A program made the position numbers and the translations under genes. A stretch of 64,000 nucleotides of DNA from Nostoc sp. JL33 (GTDB taxonomy: Bacteria; Cyanobacteriota; Cyanobacteriia; Cyanobacteriales; Nostocaceae). The DNA is taken from assembly GCF_017114985.1 (NCBI RefSeq), contig NZ_JABXKP010000064.1:186001-250000 (forward strand). Reading direction: 5' to 3'. The notes under the pieces were generated by a model. It was not told the DNA's origin. It saw only the letters and a list, made by a program, of their open reading frames with translations, and did no database searches. Every line of letters starts with the position of its first letter. Within the stretch, counting starts at the first letter, position 1. Shown here piece after piece: positions 42,457 through 51,927 of this stretch.

Positions 42457-43058
42457 GATAAGTAAGTCGGCGCAATTAAAGCTAACTAGTGGGGGCTGTC
42501 ATTTGTCCTTTGTCATTGGTCATTGATAAGGCTTTTAAGCCTATTTACGTTTCGTAACATAATTTGGTTTATTTCCACCGACTTACTTAGCCCTCTTTTG
42601 TCACTTTTGGCAGAAAATAATCTGTAACTCTTGCCCAGACAGGATTTTACCTATAGAGCTTTGTTTGGAGGTTTCTATTAGTTTGCGATGCCTTCTCTGC
42701 GAGACGCTACGCGAACGGCGGGCGCAGCCATCGCTAATCTTCTCAGGAAATCTAGGTTTGATCATTTAGCCTCAATTTTTATTTCCCCAGAGTGACAAAA
42801 GAGGGTTAGGGCATGGCGCATGGGGCAGGGAGAAGGGTGCAGAGGAGAGGAATTAGGAATTTTCCCCCTGTTCCCTCATCCCCCTCATCCCCACTCCCCT
42901 GAAGCTTTTTCCCAATCCTAAAGATATCTAAAATAAAATTCGGTTAGCAAGCAAATTTCTGCTAATTTACAAATAATTGGTTGAGCTTTAAAGATTTTTT
43001 CACCGATAAACTGAAGTAATTTATCACCAATTGCCATTCACGTTTCAGGGATTGTGGC
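42457..43058. other. intergenic region with repeats
   Basis: This 600 bp lies after exbD. It includes a REP-like palindromic stretch (GATGCCTTCTCTGCGAGACG, from 42689, into CGAACGGCGGGCGCAGCCAT), degenerate purine-rich heptads at about 42815-42860, and pyrimidine-rich TCATCCCC repeats at about 42880-42900. No gene I can support. The right end is the promoter region of the PF04020 gene. Confidence 0.6.
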
Positions 43059-43421
43059 ATGAATATCGTTACGCTTTTAATTGTTTGGTTAGTAACAGCT
43101 ATCAGCCTGTTGATAATTAGTAAATTACCTTTGGGAGTTGAAATTGACACTCCAGGTAAAGCCTTCCTTTCTGCCGCAGTGCTTGGTATAGTGACGGCAA
43201 TAGTCAGACCGATTTTAAGCCTCGTTTTTGCAGTACCAAATTTACTCACATTGGACTTATTATCCAGCATTTTCACATTTATGATTGCCGTGGTTTGTTT
43301 TAGTATTGCTGCTTGGTTAGTAGAGGGATTTCGCTTGCGTTACGGTATTTGGAGTGCTGTTATTGGGGCATTTGCGCTGACTATAATTAACAGCTTAATC
43401 TACAAATTATTGGGCGTATAA
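43059..43421 (+). CDS. PF04020-type four-helix membrane protein (second copy)
   Basis: This 120-residue protein has four hydrophobic segments and the family signatures LGIVTAIVRPILSLVFAVPN and GIWSAVIGAFALTIINSLIY. It is a divergent paralogue of 13628-14026. Stand-alone gene; function unknown despite the holin label. Confidence 0.75.
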   Translation: MNIVTLLIVWLVTAISLLIISKLPLGVEIDTPGKAFLSAAVLGIVTAIVRPILSLVFAVPNLLTLDLLSSIFTFMIAVVCFSIAAWLVEGFRLRYGIWSAVIGAFALTIINSLIYKLLGV

Positions 43422-43423
43422 AG

Positions 43424-43498
43424 TTAAGAGTTAGGAGTTAGGAGTTATTAACAATTCCTCACTCATAACTCCTAACTGATCACTCTCATCTCCTAACT
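43424..43498. repeat. GGAGTTA heptanucleotide repeat with inverted arm
   Basis: GTTAAGAGTTAGGAGTTAGG is followed after about 10 bp by the opposite-strand units (CTCATAACTCCTAACTGATC). The two arms could fold as a terminator between the convergent PF04020 and thf1 genes. Confidence 0.75.
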
Positions 43499-44204
43499 AT
43501 TCGTTGGAACTTGGGGGAGCAACTGGGGTAGTTGATTGTTGTTTACGTTGCTCACGTTTTTTGCGATCAGCTGAGAGTATATCTGCCATCACCACCAGTG
43601 CTTGCGCCATTTTGTCTAGGTTAGAACGGTATAGCTCCAAATCCTTGTTCAGTTTCTCATCTAAGAGGTGCAAGCCAGCAGCGATCGCTTTCAGCGCCTC
43701 AGTGAGTTGCTTTTCGTCTTTAACCAATTGCGGATCTGACTGTTCTAATAACGAAAATACACCAATTGCAAACAAACGGTTGTATTTAAAGTTAGGATTG
43801 TTGGCGATCGCTTGCAGGTTTGCTTGCAAGTCAGCATCTCGATCTAAGTGAGTAGTTTGACTTAGCCACGCAATTAAATCTTTAACTGGCAAACCTTTAG
43901 CTACAGTTTGCAATCTTTCGGCATCCTGTCGATAGCGTTGCGGATCTTTTTCTATAGCCCGACATAGGGCGTTAAAAATTGATTCTTGATCACGTTCTGG
44001 TTGATAGCCTTCCATGAAGCGGTCAAAGGTAGTGACGACGCCCAAGGCATAAATTGGATTGTAGCTAAAATCGATATTTACTGACAGTAGATGCATTTCC
44101 ACCATCAATTCTTCTACTACCCGACGATAAATAGTGTTAATCGGACGGGTGTGAAGATTGTAGAAAGTTCGCTTTGTATCAGAGACAGTACGGACGTTAT
44201 TCAC
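43497..44204 (-). CDS. thf1: Thf1/Psb29 photosystem II biogenesis protein
   Basis: This 235-residue protein starts with GTG 44204: MNNVRTVSDTKRTFYNLHTR, PINTIYRRVVEELMVEMHLL, then NPIYALGVVTTFDRFMEGYQ. These are diagnostic of Thf1/Psb29, which supports PSII assembly/turnover and FtsH and is conserved in cyanobacteria and chloroplasts. A C-terminal coiled region (ADRKKREQRKQQ) is typical. It is divergent from the CpcT-type gene. Confidence 0.95.
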   Translation of the reverse strand: MNNVRTVSDTKRTFYNLHTRPINTIYRRVVEELMVEMHLLSVNIDFSYNPIYALGVVTTFDRFMEGYQPERDQESIFNALCRAIEKDPQRYRQDAERLQTVAKGLPVKDLIAWLSQTTHLDRDADLQANLQAIANNPNFKYNRLFAIGVFSLLEQSDPQLVKDEKQLTEALKAIAAGLHLLDEKLNKDLELYRSNLDKMAQALVVMADILSADRKKREQRKQQSTTPVAPPSSNE

Positions 44205-44413
44205 AAAGAAAAAGAAAATGTTAAGGGCGACGTATCTTTATTTTCTCGCTTAAAGGCTAGTTTGCCAAGTTAAGCTTTTAGCTGGTGACGGTTTCATTTA
44301 CAATATAGACAAATCACAAGTACTTTATAAGCTGGTAGCCACAGGGGATAACACCCTTTTCCTTAAAAAACTACCCAAAAATTATTATCCTTAATGATTC
44401 GTTTATCGCATTT

Positions 44414-45016
44414 ATGAACTTCTCGCCACAATTAATTGCTTTAGGTGAGTACCTAGCTGGTGAATTTGATAATCGGGAACAAGCCATAGCAGAGCCAGTT
44501 TGGTATGTCCACCTTTGCCTGTGGCAAAGACCAGTTAATCTGTTCACAGAAGATAGCATCACCCTGTTTGCGGAACAGGCTAACGTTATTAACCTAGATC
44601 AACCTTACCGCCAGCGAATTATGCGGTTGCGTCAGGGGAGCAATGACACATCTCTGGAAGTACAATACTACATGCCTCAAGATCCAGGTGCATTAATAGG
44701 CGCAGGCAATAACCCTGCTCTACTTAACACACTGACAGCCGAACAATTAGATTTACTACCAGGTTGTATCCTAACAGTTACTCAAGAAACACTAGCTCGC
44801 GATCGCTATCAGTTTACCGCTACCCCACTACCAGAAACTCCTTGCAGCTTTACTTATCTTGGTAATAGTATCTATGTTTCCTTGGGATTTGAAGCCACTG
44901 CGGCAGAATTTCACAGCTACGACAAAGGAATTGATCCAGCAACTGGAAAAGCAACTTGGGGAGCGATTATGGGGCCTTATCGCTACACCAAGCGAAATCA
45001 GTATTTAATAACATAA
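44414..45016 (+). CDS. CpcT/CpeT-type phycobiliprotein chromophore lyase
   Basis: This 200-residue beta-barrel protein has FDNREQAIAEPVWYVHLCLW, YRQRIMRLRQ, LPGCILTVTQETLARDRYQF and the C-terminal DKGIDPATGKATWGAIMGPY. These match CpcT/CpeT, which attach phycocyanobilin to Cys-153-type sites of phycocyanin or phycoerythrocyanin beta subunits. No phycobilisome structural genes lie nearby, as is common for CpcT1. Exact subtype (CpcT1/T2/CpeT) is not resolved by eye. Confidence 0.88.
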   Translation: MNFSPQLIALGEYLAGEFDNREQAIAEPVWYVHLCLWQRPVNLFTEDSITLFAEQANVINLDQPYRQRIMRLRQGSNDTSLEVQYYMPQDPGALIGAGNNPALLNTLTAEQLDLLPGCILTVTQETLARDRYQFTATPLPETPCSFTYLGNSIYVSLGFEATAAEFHSYDKGIDPATGKATWGAIMGPYRYTKRNQYLIT

Positions 45017-45086
45017 ACTTTTGAGTCATCAGTTATGAGTTATGAATTTTGAATTAATTCCTCACTCTTAACTTTTAACTCTTTTC

Positions 45087-45455
45087 TTAGCTGGCGATGC
45101 TACGAGGTACACCTTCTAAAGCTTCCTCTTCCGTTTCAAAGATTTCAAAAACAGTATCCATCATCGTCACTTCAAACACGAGTTTGGCTTCTGGATGTAC
45201 ATTGGAGATGCGAAAACTGCCCTTGACTTTATCAGCATCACGCATCCCAGCTACCAAAGACGTAAGACCGGAACTATCAATAAAATTTACCAGAGCCAGA
45301 TTTACAACTACATGGCGGCTGAGTTTGGAAATACACTCCTGTAACTTCAGGCGAAATTGCCAAGCAGTGGTAATGTCTAGACGACCTGCTGGTGTCAGGA
45401 CAATAACGGTGTTTCCATCTTGGGTTGTATAACTTTTTTGGTCTATGTGAATCAC
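45087..45455 (-). CDS. STAS-domain anti-sigma factor antagonist-like protein
   Basis: This 122-residue single STAS domain has VVVNLALVNFIDSSGLTSLV, with the conserved DSSG motif in which Ser is the usual phosphorylation site, preceded by GRLDITTAWQFRLKLQEC. Such proteins bind anti-sigma or kinase partners in phosphorylation switches. No partner kinase or phosphatase is adjacent. The start at 45455 follows an AT-rich leader. Confidence 0.88.
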   Translation of the reverse strand: MIHIDQKSYTTQDGNTVIVLTPAGRLDITTAWQFRLKLQECISKLSRHVVVNLALVNFIDSSGLTSLVAGMRDADKVKGSFRISNVHPEAKLVFEVTMMDTVFEIFETEEEALEGVPRSIAS

Positions 45456-45618
45456 TAAAGCCCTCCCCGTGGCATTACTTTTAAGATTAACTAGTTACAG
45501 AATTTTCTAATGCTGTCACTTGAGATTAACAAGCTATAGCTATAATTGTCACCTTTTTCTCTTAAGTGCTTACCTTTAGTAGTTTAACTTACCAAATTAG
45601 TGCTGAGTAGCAATTTTT

Positions 45619-45720
45619 AATGGGGAGTGGGGAGTGGGGAGTGGGGAGTGGGGAGTGGGGAGTGGGAAGTGGGGAGTGGGGAGTGGGGAGATGGGGGAGA
45701 TGAGGGAGATGAGGGAGAAA
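45619..45720. repeat. GGGGAGT tandem heptanucleotide repeat (STRR)
   Basis: About ten consecutive GGGGAGT copies, with one GGGAAGT variant, are followed by GATGAGGGA units. It lies in the 3' region of hemF. An open 85-codon minus-strand frame through it is only repeat translation. Related tracts occur at 29172 and 49197. Confidence 0.9.
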
Positions 45721-45801
45721 TAAATCCTAACTCCTAACTCCAAACTCCTAACTCCTGTACAGACGCGATTAATCGCGTCTCTCCAAACTCCTAACTCAGC
45801 A

Positions 45802-46845
45802 CTATTGAGGTGGTGTCCAGTTAACCCAATCTTGGGGCTTGAGGAAGGTTTCATATAACTCGGCTTCAGGGGAATTGGGTTCCGGTTGATAGCCGTATTC
45901 CCAGCGCACTAAGGGAGGTAGGGACATGAGAATTGATTCGGTGCGTCCGTTGGTTTGCAGACCAAAAATAGTACCTCGGTCATAAACCAAGTTAAATTCT
46001 ACATACCGTCCGCGGCGGTAGAGTTGAAAATTCCGTTGGCGATCGCCATATTCTATCCCATGTCGCCGTTCTACAATTGGTACGTAAGCTGGTAAAAATG
46101 CTTTACCACAGTCTTGCACAAAGGCAAACAAATCTTCCCAACTGCGGGTTGCTGGTGTTCCCACCTGGTTGCTATAAATAGCCGCTTCCCCATTGGGATT
46201 TGGCCCGCGATATAAAGCACCCTGGCCATCTTGGTAATCAAAAAACAGACCACCTACACCCCGTGTCTCATCACGATGCTTGAGGTAAAAATATTCATCA
46301 CACCACTGCTTAAACACTGCGTAATACTCTGGGTGGTGTTTGTCACAAGCCTGTTTTAACGTTTTGTGTAAATGTGCCGCATCTTCAGCAAAGGGGTAAT
46401 AAGGTGTCAAGTCAAGACCACCACCAAACCACCACACTGGCCCCGCTTCAAAGTAGCGATAATTTAGATGAACTGTCGGCACGTAAGGATTGCGAGGATG
46501 TAATACCATTGAAGTGCCCGTGGCATAAAAGCCATGCCCTGCTGCTTCAGGGCGCTGGGTTAAAATTGAGGGGGGTAAATGCTCTCCCCAAACTTCGGAA
46601 AAACCTACACCTGCTTGTTCAAAGATTGCACCATCACGGAGAATACGCGATCGCCCTCCGCCTCCTTCTGGGCGTTCCCAACTATCTTCGATAAACTTGC
46701 CCACACCATCCAGGTTTTCCAGCCCTTGACTAATTTGGTCTTGTAACTGTTGCAAAAACTGACGGACTCTAGTCTGAGCGTCAGCTGCTGGCAAAGACTT
46801 AGATGATTCTGCTGCTACAGTTGGTGTTTGCGAGTTGGTCAACAT
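45802..46845 (-). CDS. hemF: oxygen-dependent coproporphyrinogen III oxidase
   Basis: This 347-residue enzyme converts coproporphyrinogen III to protoporphyrinogen IX for heme and chlorophyll. Signature stretches: [40 protein letters not shown] and [20 protein letters not shown]. The length is slightly above the usual 300-345. It starts at ATG 46845 with a 35-residue N-terminal extension before the conserved core. Downstream are heptad repeats. Confidence 0.96.
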   Translation of the reverse strand: MLTNSQTPTVAAESSKSLPAADAQTRVRQFLQQLQDQISQGLENLDGVGKFIEDSWERPEGGGGRSRILRDGAIFEQAGVGFSEVWGEHLPPSILTQRPEAAGHGFYATGTSMVLHPRNPYVPTVHLNYRYFEAGPVWWFGGGLDLTPYYPFAEDAAHLHKTLKQACDKHHPEYYAVFKQWCDEYFYLKHRDETRGVGGLFFDYQDGQGALYRGPNPNGEAAIYSNQVGTPATRSWEDLFAFVQDCGKAFLPAYVPIVERRHGIEYGDRQRNFQLYRRGRYVEFNLVYDRGTIFGLQTNGRTESILMSLPPLVRWEYGYQPEPNSPEAELYETFLKPQDWVNWTPPQ

Positions 46846-47299
46846 AGATTCCCGAACCTAAATTACAATTTTCAGAAAGCCACAAATTTATGATCTTAAA
46901 ATTTGGGGGAAACACGCGCCAACAATCAAGCTCTATTTGCCCAACCCGCTTTTTTCTTACTGGTTAAGCATTTATACGATTGATAGGCATCACTAGAGTT
47001 ATTTTCCCTCAAATGCGTATACGCTTGTATATTGACTGAGCTTTTTTTGAAATTTTATTTTTAACTTGGAATATTTTGGTATAAACACTAGACTTTAGTC
47101 GTAACCTTGAAATATCAAGGGTTTGACTACCTTGCTCAAAACTTCTTTGCCATATTGCTATGTTGGCTGTTGGTGTCTGCGCGGAATCGAGGCTTGCTAT
47201 GTTTAGGGCATTTCTGAGAAAGTTTTAATTTAGGGGTTGAGCGTAGTTGACCACAATACCAGAGTTACCAGAAAGTGTCTAGGGAGGAGGATTAGGAAA
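46846..47299. other. promoter region between divergent hemF and SRPBCC genes
   Basis: About 450 bp of AT-rich DNA with no ORF or repeat family I recognise. It must hold the promoters of hemF (minus) and the gene at 47300 (plus). A GGGAGGAGG purine stretch at 47282 and TTAGGAAAA precede the latter start. Confidence 0.5.
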
Positions 47300-47824
47300 A
47301 TGCAAGGTTGGTTATCCAAATTCATCCACCGCAAACGTCGTCGGTTTTGCGCTTCTCTGGTGCGGACGTATCGAGAGATTAGTTCTGCTTCTGTAGATGA
47401 ACTATGGCAAAAAGTCGCTGATTTAACAGATGTTTCCTGGCATCCGCTACTTAAGAGTACTAATGTCCCATACGGATTAGTACCCAAACCAGGATTGATT
47501 TATCAGGCTGTAACACGCTTTTCGCCGATTCCCATTCGGATTTTTGTGGAACGCGTCAACCATAGAGAGATGCTGACTATCCGAGTGCTGGCGATTCCTG
47601 GGATAGAGGAACGGGTGACTTATCAAGTAGAGTCAACCGTTTGTGGTACTTGTCTTTCTTATTCTGTAACGCTACGGGGTTGGTTATCCCCCCTGATTTG
47701 GTCTTTATCCCGTCCTTATGCAAACCGCGTAGCACGGTCTTTAGTAGAGGCAGTAGAAAAGACGGCATTACCAACGGTATCTGGTAAGAAAAAATCTATT
47801 AATGACAGTTGTTTTGATTTTTAG
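47300..47824 (+). CDS. SRPBCC (polyketide cyclase/START-like) protein
   Basis: This 174-residue protein starts at ATG 47300 after a purine-rich ribosome site; an upstream extension of the frame is rejected. After a basic N-terminus (HRKRRRFCASLVRTYREISS) the sequence SASVDELWQKVADLTDVSWH is the usual first strand and helices of the SRPBCC lipid-binding fold, followed by ERVTYQVESTVCGTCLSYSV and a long C-terminal helix. Ligand unknown. Confidence 0.65.
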   Translation: MQGWLSKFIHRKRRRFCASLVRTYREISSASVDELWQKVADLTDVSWHPLLKSTNVPYGLVPKPGLIYQAVTRFSPIPIRIFVERVNHREMLTIRVLAIPGIEERVTYQVESTVCGTCLSYSVTLRGWLSPLIWSLSRPYANRVARSLVEAVEKTALPTVSGKKKSINDSCFDF

Positions 47825-48072
47825 GTAGTGAGGAGTGGGGGCTAAGGAGGGAGCAGGAGGAGCAGGGGGAAATAACCAATGCCCAATGCCTAATACCCAA
47901 TAACTAATCCCTAAAGAAAGTTAAGATTGTATTAGGTGATAATGCAATTTACTAAGTTTTATTACGGCAATAACAGTGATAACACTAAGCTGACCTTACT
48001 TAAAAAAGTATCCAGTTAATAGCTAAGATGTTCGCCACGAGTGTATTTCTTCATTTTGAATTTTGAATTTTT

Positions 48073-49143
48073 ATGTACGATGTCCTCGATTCTCGCTCTG
48101 TCTTAGAAGTGTTGCGACCAGTAGAAGACCCAGAACTCCGCAAAAGTCTGGTAGAACTGAATATGATTCGCAACGTCAAAATTGACGCTGGCAAGGTTAG
48201 TTTCACTTTAGTGTTAACCACTCCCGCCTGTCCTTTACGTGAATTTATCGTTGAAGACTGTCAGAAAGCTGTCAAAAAACTCCCAGGCGTTACAGATGTA
48301 AGCATAGAAGTGACGGCAGAAACACCGCAACAAAAAAGTTTACCTGACCGCACTGGCATTTCTGGGGTGAAAAATATCATTGCTGTTTCCAGTGGCAAAG
48401 GTGGCGTTGGTAAAAGTACGGTGGCGGTGAATGTAGCAGTGGCTCTAGCTCAAACTGGGGCGAAAGTCGGCTTGCTAGATGCTGATATTTACGGCCCCAA
48501 TGACCCTACCATGCTGGGTCTGGCTGATGCCCAAATTGTAGTGCGCTCAACCCAAACAGGTGACATCCTGGAACCTGCTTTTAATCACGGCGTCAAATTA
48601 GTTTCAATGGGCTTTTTGATTGACCGAGATCAACCAGTAATTTGGCGGGGGCCTATGCTCAATGGTGTAATTCGCCAGTTTCTCTATCAAGTTGAATGGG
48701 GAGAACTGGACTATTTGATTGTAGATATGCCACCGGGAACCGGAGATGCTCAGTTAACTTTAACCCAAGCAGTGCCGATGGCAGGGGCAGTAATTGTCAC
48801 CACGCCGCAAACTGTAGCCCTGTTAGATTCTCGCAAGGGATTGCGGATGTTCCAGCAGATGAATGTCCCAGTATTGGGCATCGTGGAAAATATGAGCTAT
48901 TTTATACCCCCCGATCAGCCGGATAAGCAGTATGACATATTTGGTTCTGGTGGTGGCTCCAAAACAGCCGCCGAATTGGGAGTGCCACTCTTGGGGTGCG
49001 TGCCGCTAGAGATTTCTACGCGAGTTGGCGGTGATAGTGGTGTGCCGATAGTTGTTGGTGATCCAGATTCGGCTTCGGCAAAAGCATTAACAGCGATCGC
49101 TCTTACCATTGCTGGTAAAGTATCAGTTGCCGCTCTGACATAA
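48073..49143 (+). CDS. mrp: Mrp/NBP35-type iron-sulfur carrier ATPase
   Basis: This 356-residue protein has an N-terminal DUF59 (MIP18-like) domain (RPVEDPELRKSLVELNMIRN) and a P-loop deviant Walker A VSSGKGGVGKSTVAVNVAVA. GLLDADIYGPNDPTMLG and IVDMPPGTGDAQLTLTQ follow. The Mrp/ApbC family moves Fe-S clusters to apo-proteins. The usual C-terminal CxxC is replaced by other residues (MSYFIPPDQPDKQYD instead of MSxFxCPxC), as in many cyanobacterial versions. Followed by repeats, then rodA. Confidence 0.93.
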   Translation: MYDVLDSRSVLEVLRPVEDPELRKSLVELNMIRNVKIDAGKVSFTLVLTTPACPLREFIVEDCQKAVKKLPGVTDVSIEVTAETPQQKSLPDRTGISGVKNIIAVSSGKGGVGKSTVAVNVAVALAQTGAKVGLLDADIYGPNDPTMLGLADAQIVVRSTQTGDILEPAFNHGVKLVSMGFLIDRDQPVIWRGPMLNGVIRQFLYQVEWGELDYLIVDMPPGTGDAQLTLTQAVPMAGAVIVTTPQTVALLDSRKGLRMFQQMNVPVLGIVENMSYFIPPDQPDKQYDIFGSGGGSKTAAELGVPLLGCVPLEISTRVGGDSGVPIVVGDPDSASAKALTAIALTIAGKVSVAALT

Positions 49144-49187
49144 ATTAATTTTAATTTATATCTGCTTCCTGGGCTATAGCCTGGGAA

Positions 49188-49265
49188 TATTAGGGAGTAG
49201 GGAGTGGGGAGTGGGGAGTAGGGAGTAGGGAGATGAGGGAGATGAGGGAGATGAGGGAGATGGGG
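49188..49265. repeat. GGGGAGT/GGGAGTA and GATGAGGGA repeats (STRR)
   Basis: Heptad units are followed by about four 9-bp GATGAGGGA units, between mrp and rodA. After it, 49320-49372 carries GACGCCAGTTGCTTCAACGG ... CACTGGCTCCCC, a motif that recurs at about 62550-62622. Confidence 0.85.
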
Positions 49266-49429
49266 AGGACAAGGGAGAATTCTTGAACAAGTTTCTTTCT
49301 TGTCTCTTCCCAATGCCCAATGACGCCAGTTGCTTCAACGGAGGGAACCTCCGCAACGCACTGGCTCCCCAATGCCCCATGCCCAATACCCAACAATTAA
49401 ATCTCAAAGCTAAAGTCTAAACTGGCACA

Positions 49430-50758
49430 ATGTTGTTAAAACGATCGCTCCCCAAAATTCGCTGGAAGTCTTGGGTTAAGCCCTGGCAGTATGTAGATTG
49501 GCTACTTTTTTGTTTGCCGATTGCTGTCAGCATCTTTGGTGGCATCATGATCCTCAGTACGGAACTGAAGCAGCCAGTAACTGACTGGTGGTGGCACTGG
49601 ATGGTAGCGGCTATCGGCGTGCTTATAGCCCTGTTTTTATCTCGCACCCGTTACGAAGTCTTGATGCAGTGGCACTGGGTAACATACGCACTAACGAACT
49701 TTAGCTTAATCGCTGTGATGATTGCTGGTACTAGCGCCAAAGGGGCGCAGCGATGGATTAGTATCGCTGGCTTTAACGTCCAACCCTCAGAATTTGCCAA
49801 AGTCGGCATGATCATCACCCTAGCAGCTTTGTTACACAGGCGCACTGCTTCTAGTATCGAAGGTGTTTTCCGCGTTCTGGCAATCACTGCTATACCTTGG
49901 GGATTAGTATTTTTGCAGCCAGATTTAGCAACATCACTAGTATTTGGTGCGATCGTTTTAGGAATGCTTTACTGGGCAAATGCTAACCCAGGCTGGTTAA
50001 TTTTAATGATTTCTCCGGTGGTCGCCGCCATTTTGTTTAGTATATCTTGGCCTTTAGCAGAGCCAATAGTTTTATTTAAAGGATTACCTTTTGGCCCATT
50101 AGCTTTTGGCCCATTAGGGCTAATTTGGTCAGTTGCGATGGCTATTGTGGGCTGGCGAACTCTCCCCTGGCATCGATTTGGTTTCGGCGCTATTAGTGCG
50201 TGGAGTCTCAATATCTTGGGTGGCGAATTAGGAGTCTTCGCCTGGAACCATATTTTGAAACCGTATCAAAAAGATCGGTTAACTGTATTCATAAACCCCG
50301 ATCACTATCCACTCGGTGCTGGGTATCACCTAATCCAATCTCGCATTGCTATTGGTGCTGGTGGAGTTTGGGGATGGGGTCTGTTCAAGGGGCCAATGAC
50401 GCAACTGAATTTCGTACCTGAACAGCATACAGACTTTATTTTCTCCGCAGTCGGGGAAGAATTCGGTTTTGTTGGTTGTTTGGTAGTGCTGTTTGTCTTC
50501 TCCTTAATTTGCCTGCGTCTACTGCATGTTGCCCAAACCGCCAAAGATAACTTTGGTTCCTTGTTAGCTATTGGCGTTTTTTCGATGATCATGTTTCAGG
50601 TGATTGTCAACGTTGGTATGACTGTTGGTTTAGCGCCTGTGGCAGGAATTCCCCTACCTTGGATGAGTTATGGGCGTTCTGCTATGCTGACTAACTTCAT
50701 TTCGTTGGGAATAGTAGAATCGGTAGCAAATTTCCGACAAAGACAGAAATATTATTGA
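49430..50758 (+). CDS. rodA: RodA-type peptidoglycan polymerase (SEDS)
   Basis: This 442-residue polytopic protein is a glycosyltransferase of lateral-wall peptidoglycan synthesis. SEDS motifs: AKGAQRWISIAGFNVQPSEF, AKVGMIITLAAL, then YHLIQSRIAIGAGGVWGWGL, PEQHTDFIFSAVGEEFGFVG and PLPWMSYGRSAMLTNFISLG. About ten helices. It fits RodA better than FtsW because of the FNVQPSEFAK and C-terminal SYGRS wording and lack of a division-gene context. ndhS follows 80 bp later. Confidence 0.93.
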   Translation: MLLKRSLPKIRWKSWVKPWQYVDWLLFCLPIAVSIFGGIMILSTELKQPVTDWWWHWMVAAIGVLIALFLSRTRYEVLMQWHWVTYALTNFSLIAVMIAGTSAKGAQRWISIAGFNVQPSEFAKVGMIITLAALLHRRTASSIEGVFRVLAITAIPWGLVFLQPDLATSLVFGAIVLGMLYWANANPGWLILMISPVVAAILFSISWPLAEPIVLFKGLPFGPLAFGPLGLIWSVAMAIVGWRTLPWHRFGFGAISAWSLNILGGELGVFAWNHILKPYQKDRLTVFINPDHYPLGAGYHLIQSRIAIGAGGVWGWGLFKGPMTQLNFVPEQHTDFIFSAVGEEFGFVGCLVVLFVFSLICLRLLHVAQTAKDNFGSLLAIGVFSMIMFQVIVNVGMTVGLAPVAGIPLPWMSYGRSAMLTNFISLGIVESVANFRQRQKYY

Positions 50759-50838
50759 TTCGTCATTTGTCATTTGTAAGAACCAAGGACTAATGACAAG
50801 TATTAAGCTATTAAAAGGAAACAAGCGAGGCTAAAAAC

Positions 50839-51036
50839 ATGATCCTGCCTGGAGCAACTGTTCGCGTGAAGAATGCCGCAGATACCTATTATCGCTATGA
50901 AGGACTCGTGCAACGGGTGAGTGATGGCAAAGTAGCCGTATTATTTGAAGGTGGTAACTGGGATAAATTAGTTACCTTCCGCCTGAGCGAATTGTCACTC
51001 GTAGAAACCACAGCCGGACGTAAAAAAGCCAAATAA
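50839..51036 (+). CDS. ndhS: NDH-1 subunit S
   Basis: This 65-residue SH3-like protein has [20 protein letters not shown], then [20 protein letters not shown] and [16 protein letters not shown]. This is NdhS (CRR31 homologue), the ferredoxin-docking subunit of the photosynthetic NDH-1 complex on thylakoids, essential for cyclic electron flow. Restricted to cyanobacteria and chloroplasts. It starts at ATG 50839 after AAAAGGAAACAAG. Confidence 0.92.
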   Translation: MILPGATVRVKNAADTYYRYEGLVQRVSDGKVAVLFEGGNWDKLVTFRLSELSLVETTAGRKKAK

Positions 51037-51039
51037 AAT

Positions 51040-51125
51040 TAGTTAAGAGTGAGAAGTTATGAGTTATGAGTTATGATTCCTCAAATCATCACTCATAACT
51101 CCTAACTATTAACTCCTAACTCAGC
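51040..51125. repeat. LTRR-type heptads, inverted
   Basis: Plus-sense units (AGTTATGAGTTATGAGTTAT) are followed by opposite-strand units (CTCATAACTCCTAACTATTA), giving a hairpin between ndhS and the HAS-barrel gene. Same family as 11582 and 43424. Confidence 0.75.
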
Positions 51126-51131
51126 ACTCCC

Positions 51132-51788
51132 ATGCGCCTCCCTTTACCACAGTTTGCTACTGGCGATCGCCATCCCAACCACATTGCGGAGGTGATTGAG
51201 ACTACTAGTACTGAATTTTTAGCTCAGTGTTTGGAGCCAGAAGATTTGACCTTTCCCCCCATGCCACCCTTTGGTAGTTGGGTATGTTCTGTAGATGAAG
51301 AATCTGGCAATCAAATTTATGCTGTAGTGTATTATGCCACAACTATGCCCATAGATTCAGTACACCGGGCGAGAGCTTTGGGGTTGTCGTTGCAAGATTT
51401 ACGCGAGGAACAACCCCAAATATTTGCCATGCTCAGAACTGAATTCCGGGCTGCGATCGTGGGATTTGAGCAGTCTTCCCAGAATCGAGGTTATAACCAA
51501 AGAATATATCAATATCTACCACCCCGTCCCCCACAAATTCATCAAGCTGTTTATCGCTGCGAACCAGAAGCGATCATTAAATTTACTGAAGAACTAAATT
51601 TTTTGCGGACACTGCTTTGTATCAATGGTGCCCCAATAGAGTCTTTGACCGCAGCTGCGATTCGAGATGTATACCAGTTACGCAAAGCTGACCGAGAATG
51701 GCTAATTAAAGCTGGACGTAACTTGAGTGTGCTACTTAAAGACGACTACGATCGCTTGCGGTTCATTTTGAGTCAAATCCACCCGTAG
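51132..51788 (+). CDS. HAS-barrel-like domain protein
   Basis: This 218-residue protein has an N-terminal QFATGDRHPNHIAEVIETTS, then PPFGSWVCSVDEESGNQIYA and VVYYATTMPIDSVHRARALG. This resembles the HAS-barrel (N-terminal barrel of HerA/ATP synthase type) found as solo proteins in cyanobacteria. The C-terminal half is helical (LRTLLCINGAPIESL, LLKDDYDRLRFILSQIHP). Function unknown. Likely cyanobacteria-specific. Confidence 0.6.
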   Translation: MRLPLPQFATGDRHPNHIAEVIETTSTEFLAQCLEPEDLTFPPMPPFGSWVCSVDEESGNQIYAVVYYATTMPIDSVHRARALGLSLQDLREEQPQIFAMLRTEFRAAIVGFEQSSQNRGYNQRIYQYLPPRPPQIHQAVYRCEPEAIIKFTEELNFLRTLLCINGAPIESLTAAAIRDVYQLRKADREWLIKAGRNLSVLLKDDYDRLRFILSQIHP

Positions 51789-51927
51789 GTAGTTAGTTCT
51801 TAGACAATTGCCTAGTTAGTGTAAGTTAATAATTTTGATTGTTCGTCAGGTGGCTTCTCTATTTATCAATCAGGCGAAAGGCCCCAAGGTAATCGCAGTT
51901 TTACCATAGCCCCTTCAATTCCTACCT

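Noticed and set aside
45619-45700. Possible CRISPR array
   Set aside because: Units are 7 bp with no spacers; it is a STRR tract.
45597-45854. 85-codon minus-strand ORF
   Set aside because: It is translation of GGGGAGT heptad repeats and overlaps the hemF 3' end.
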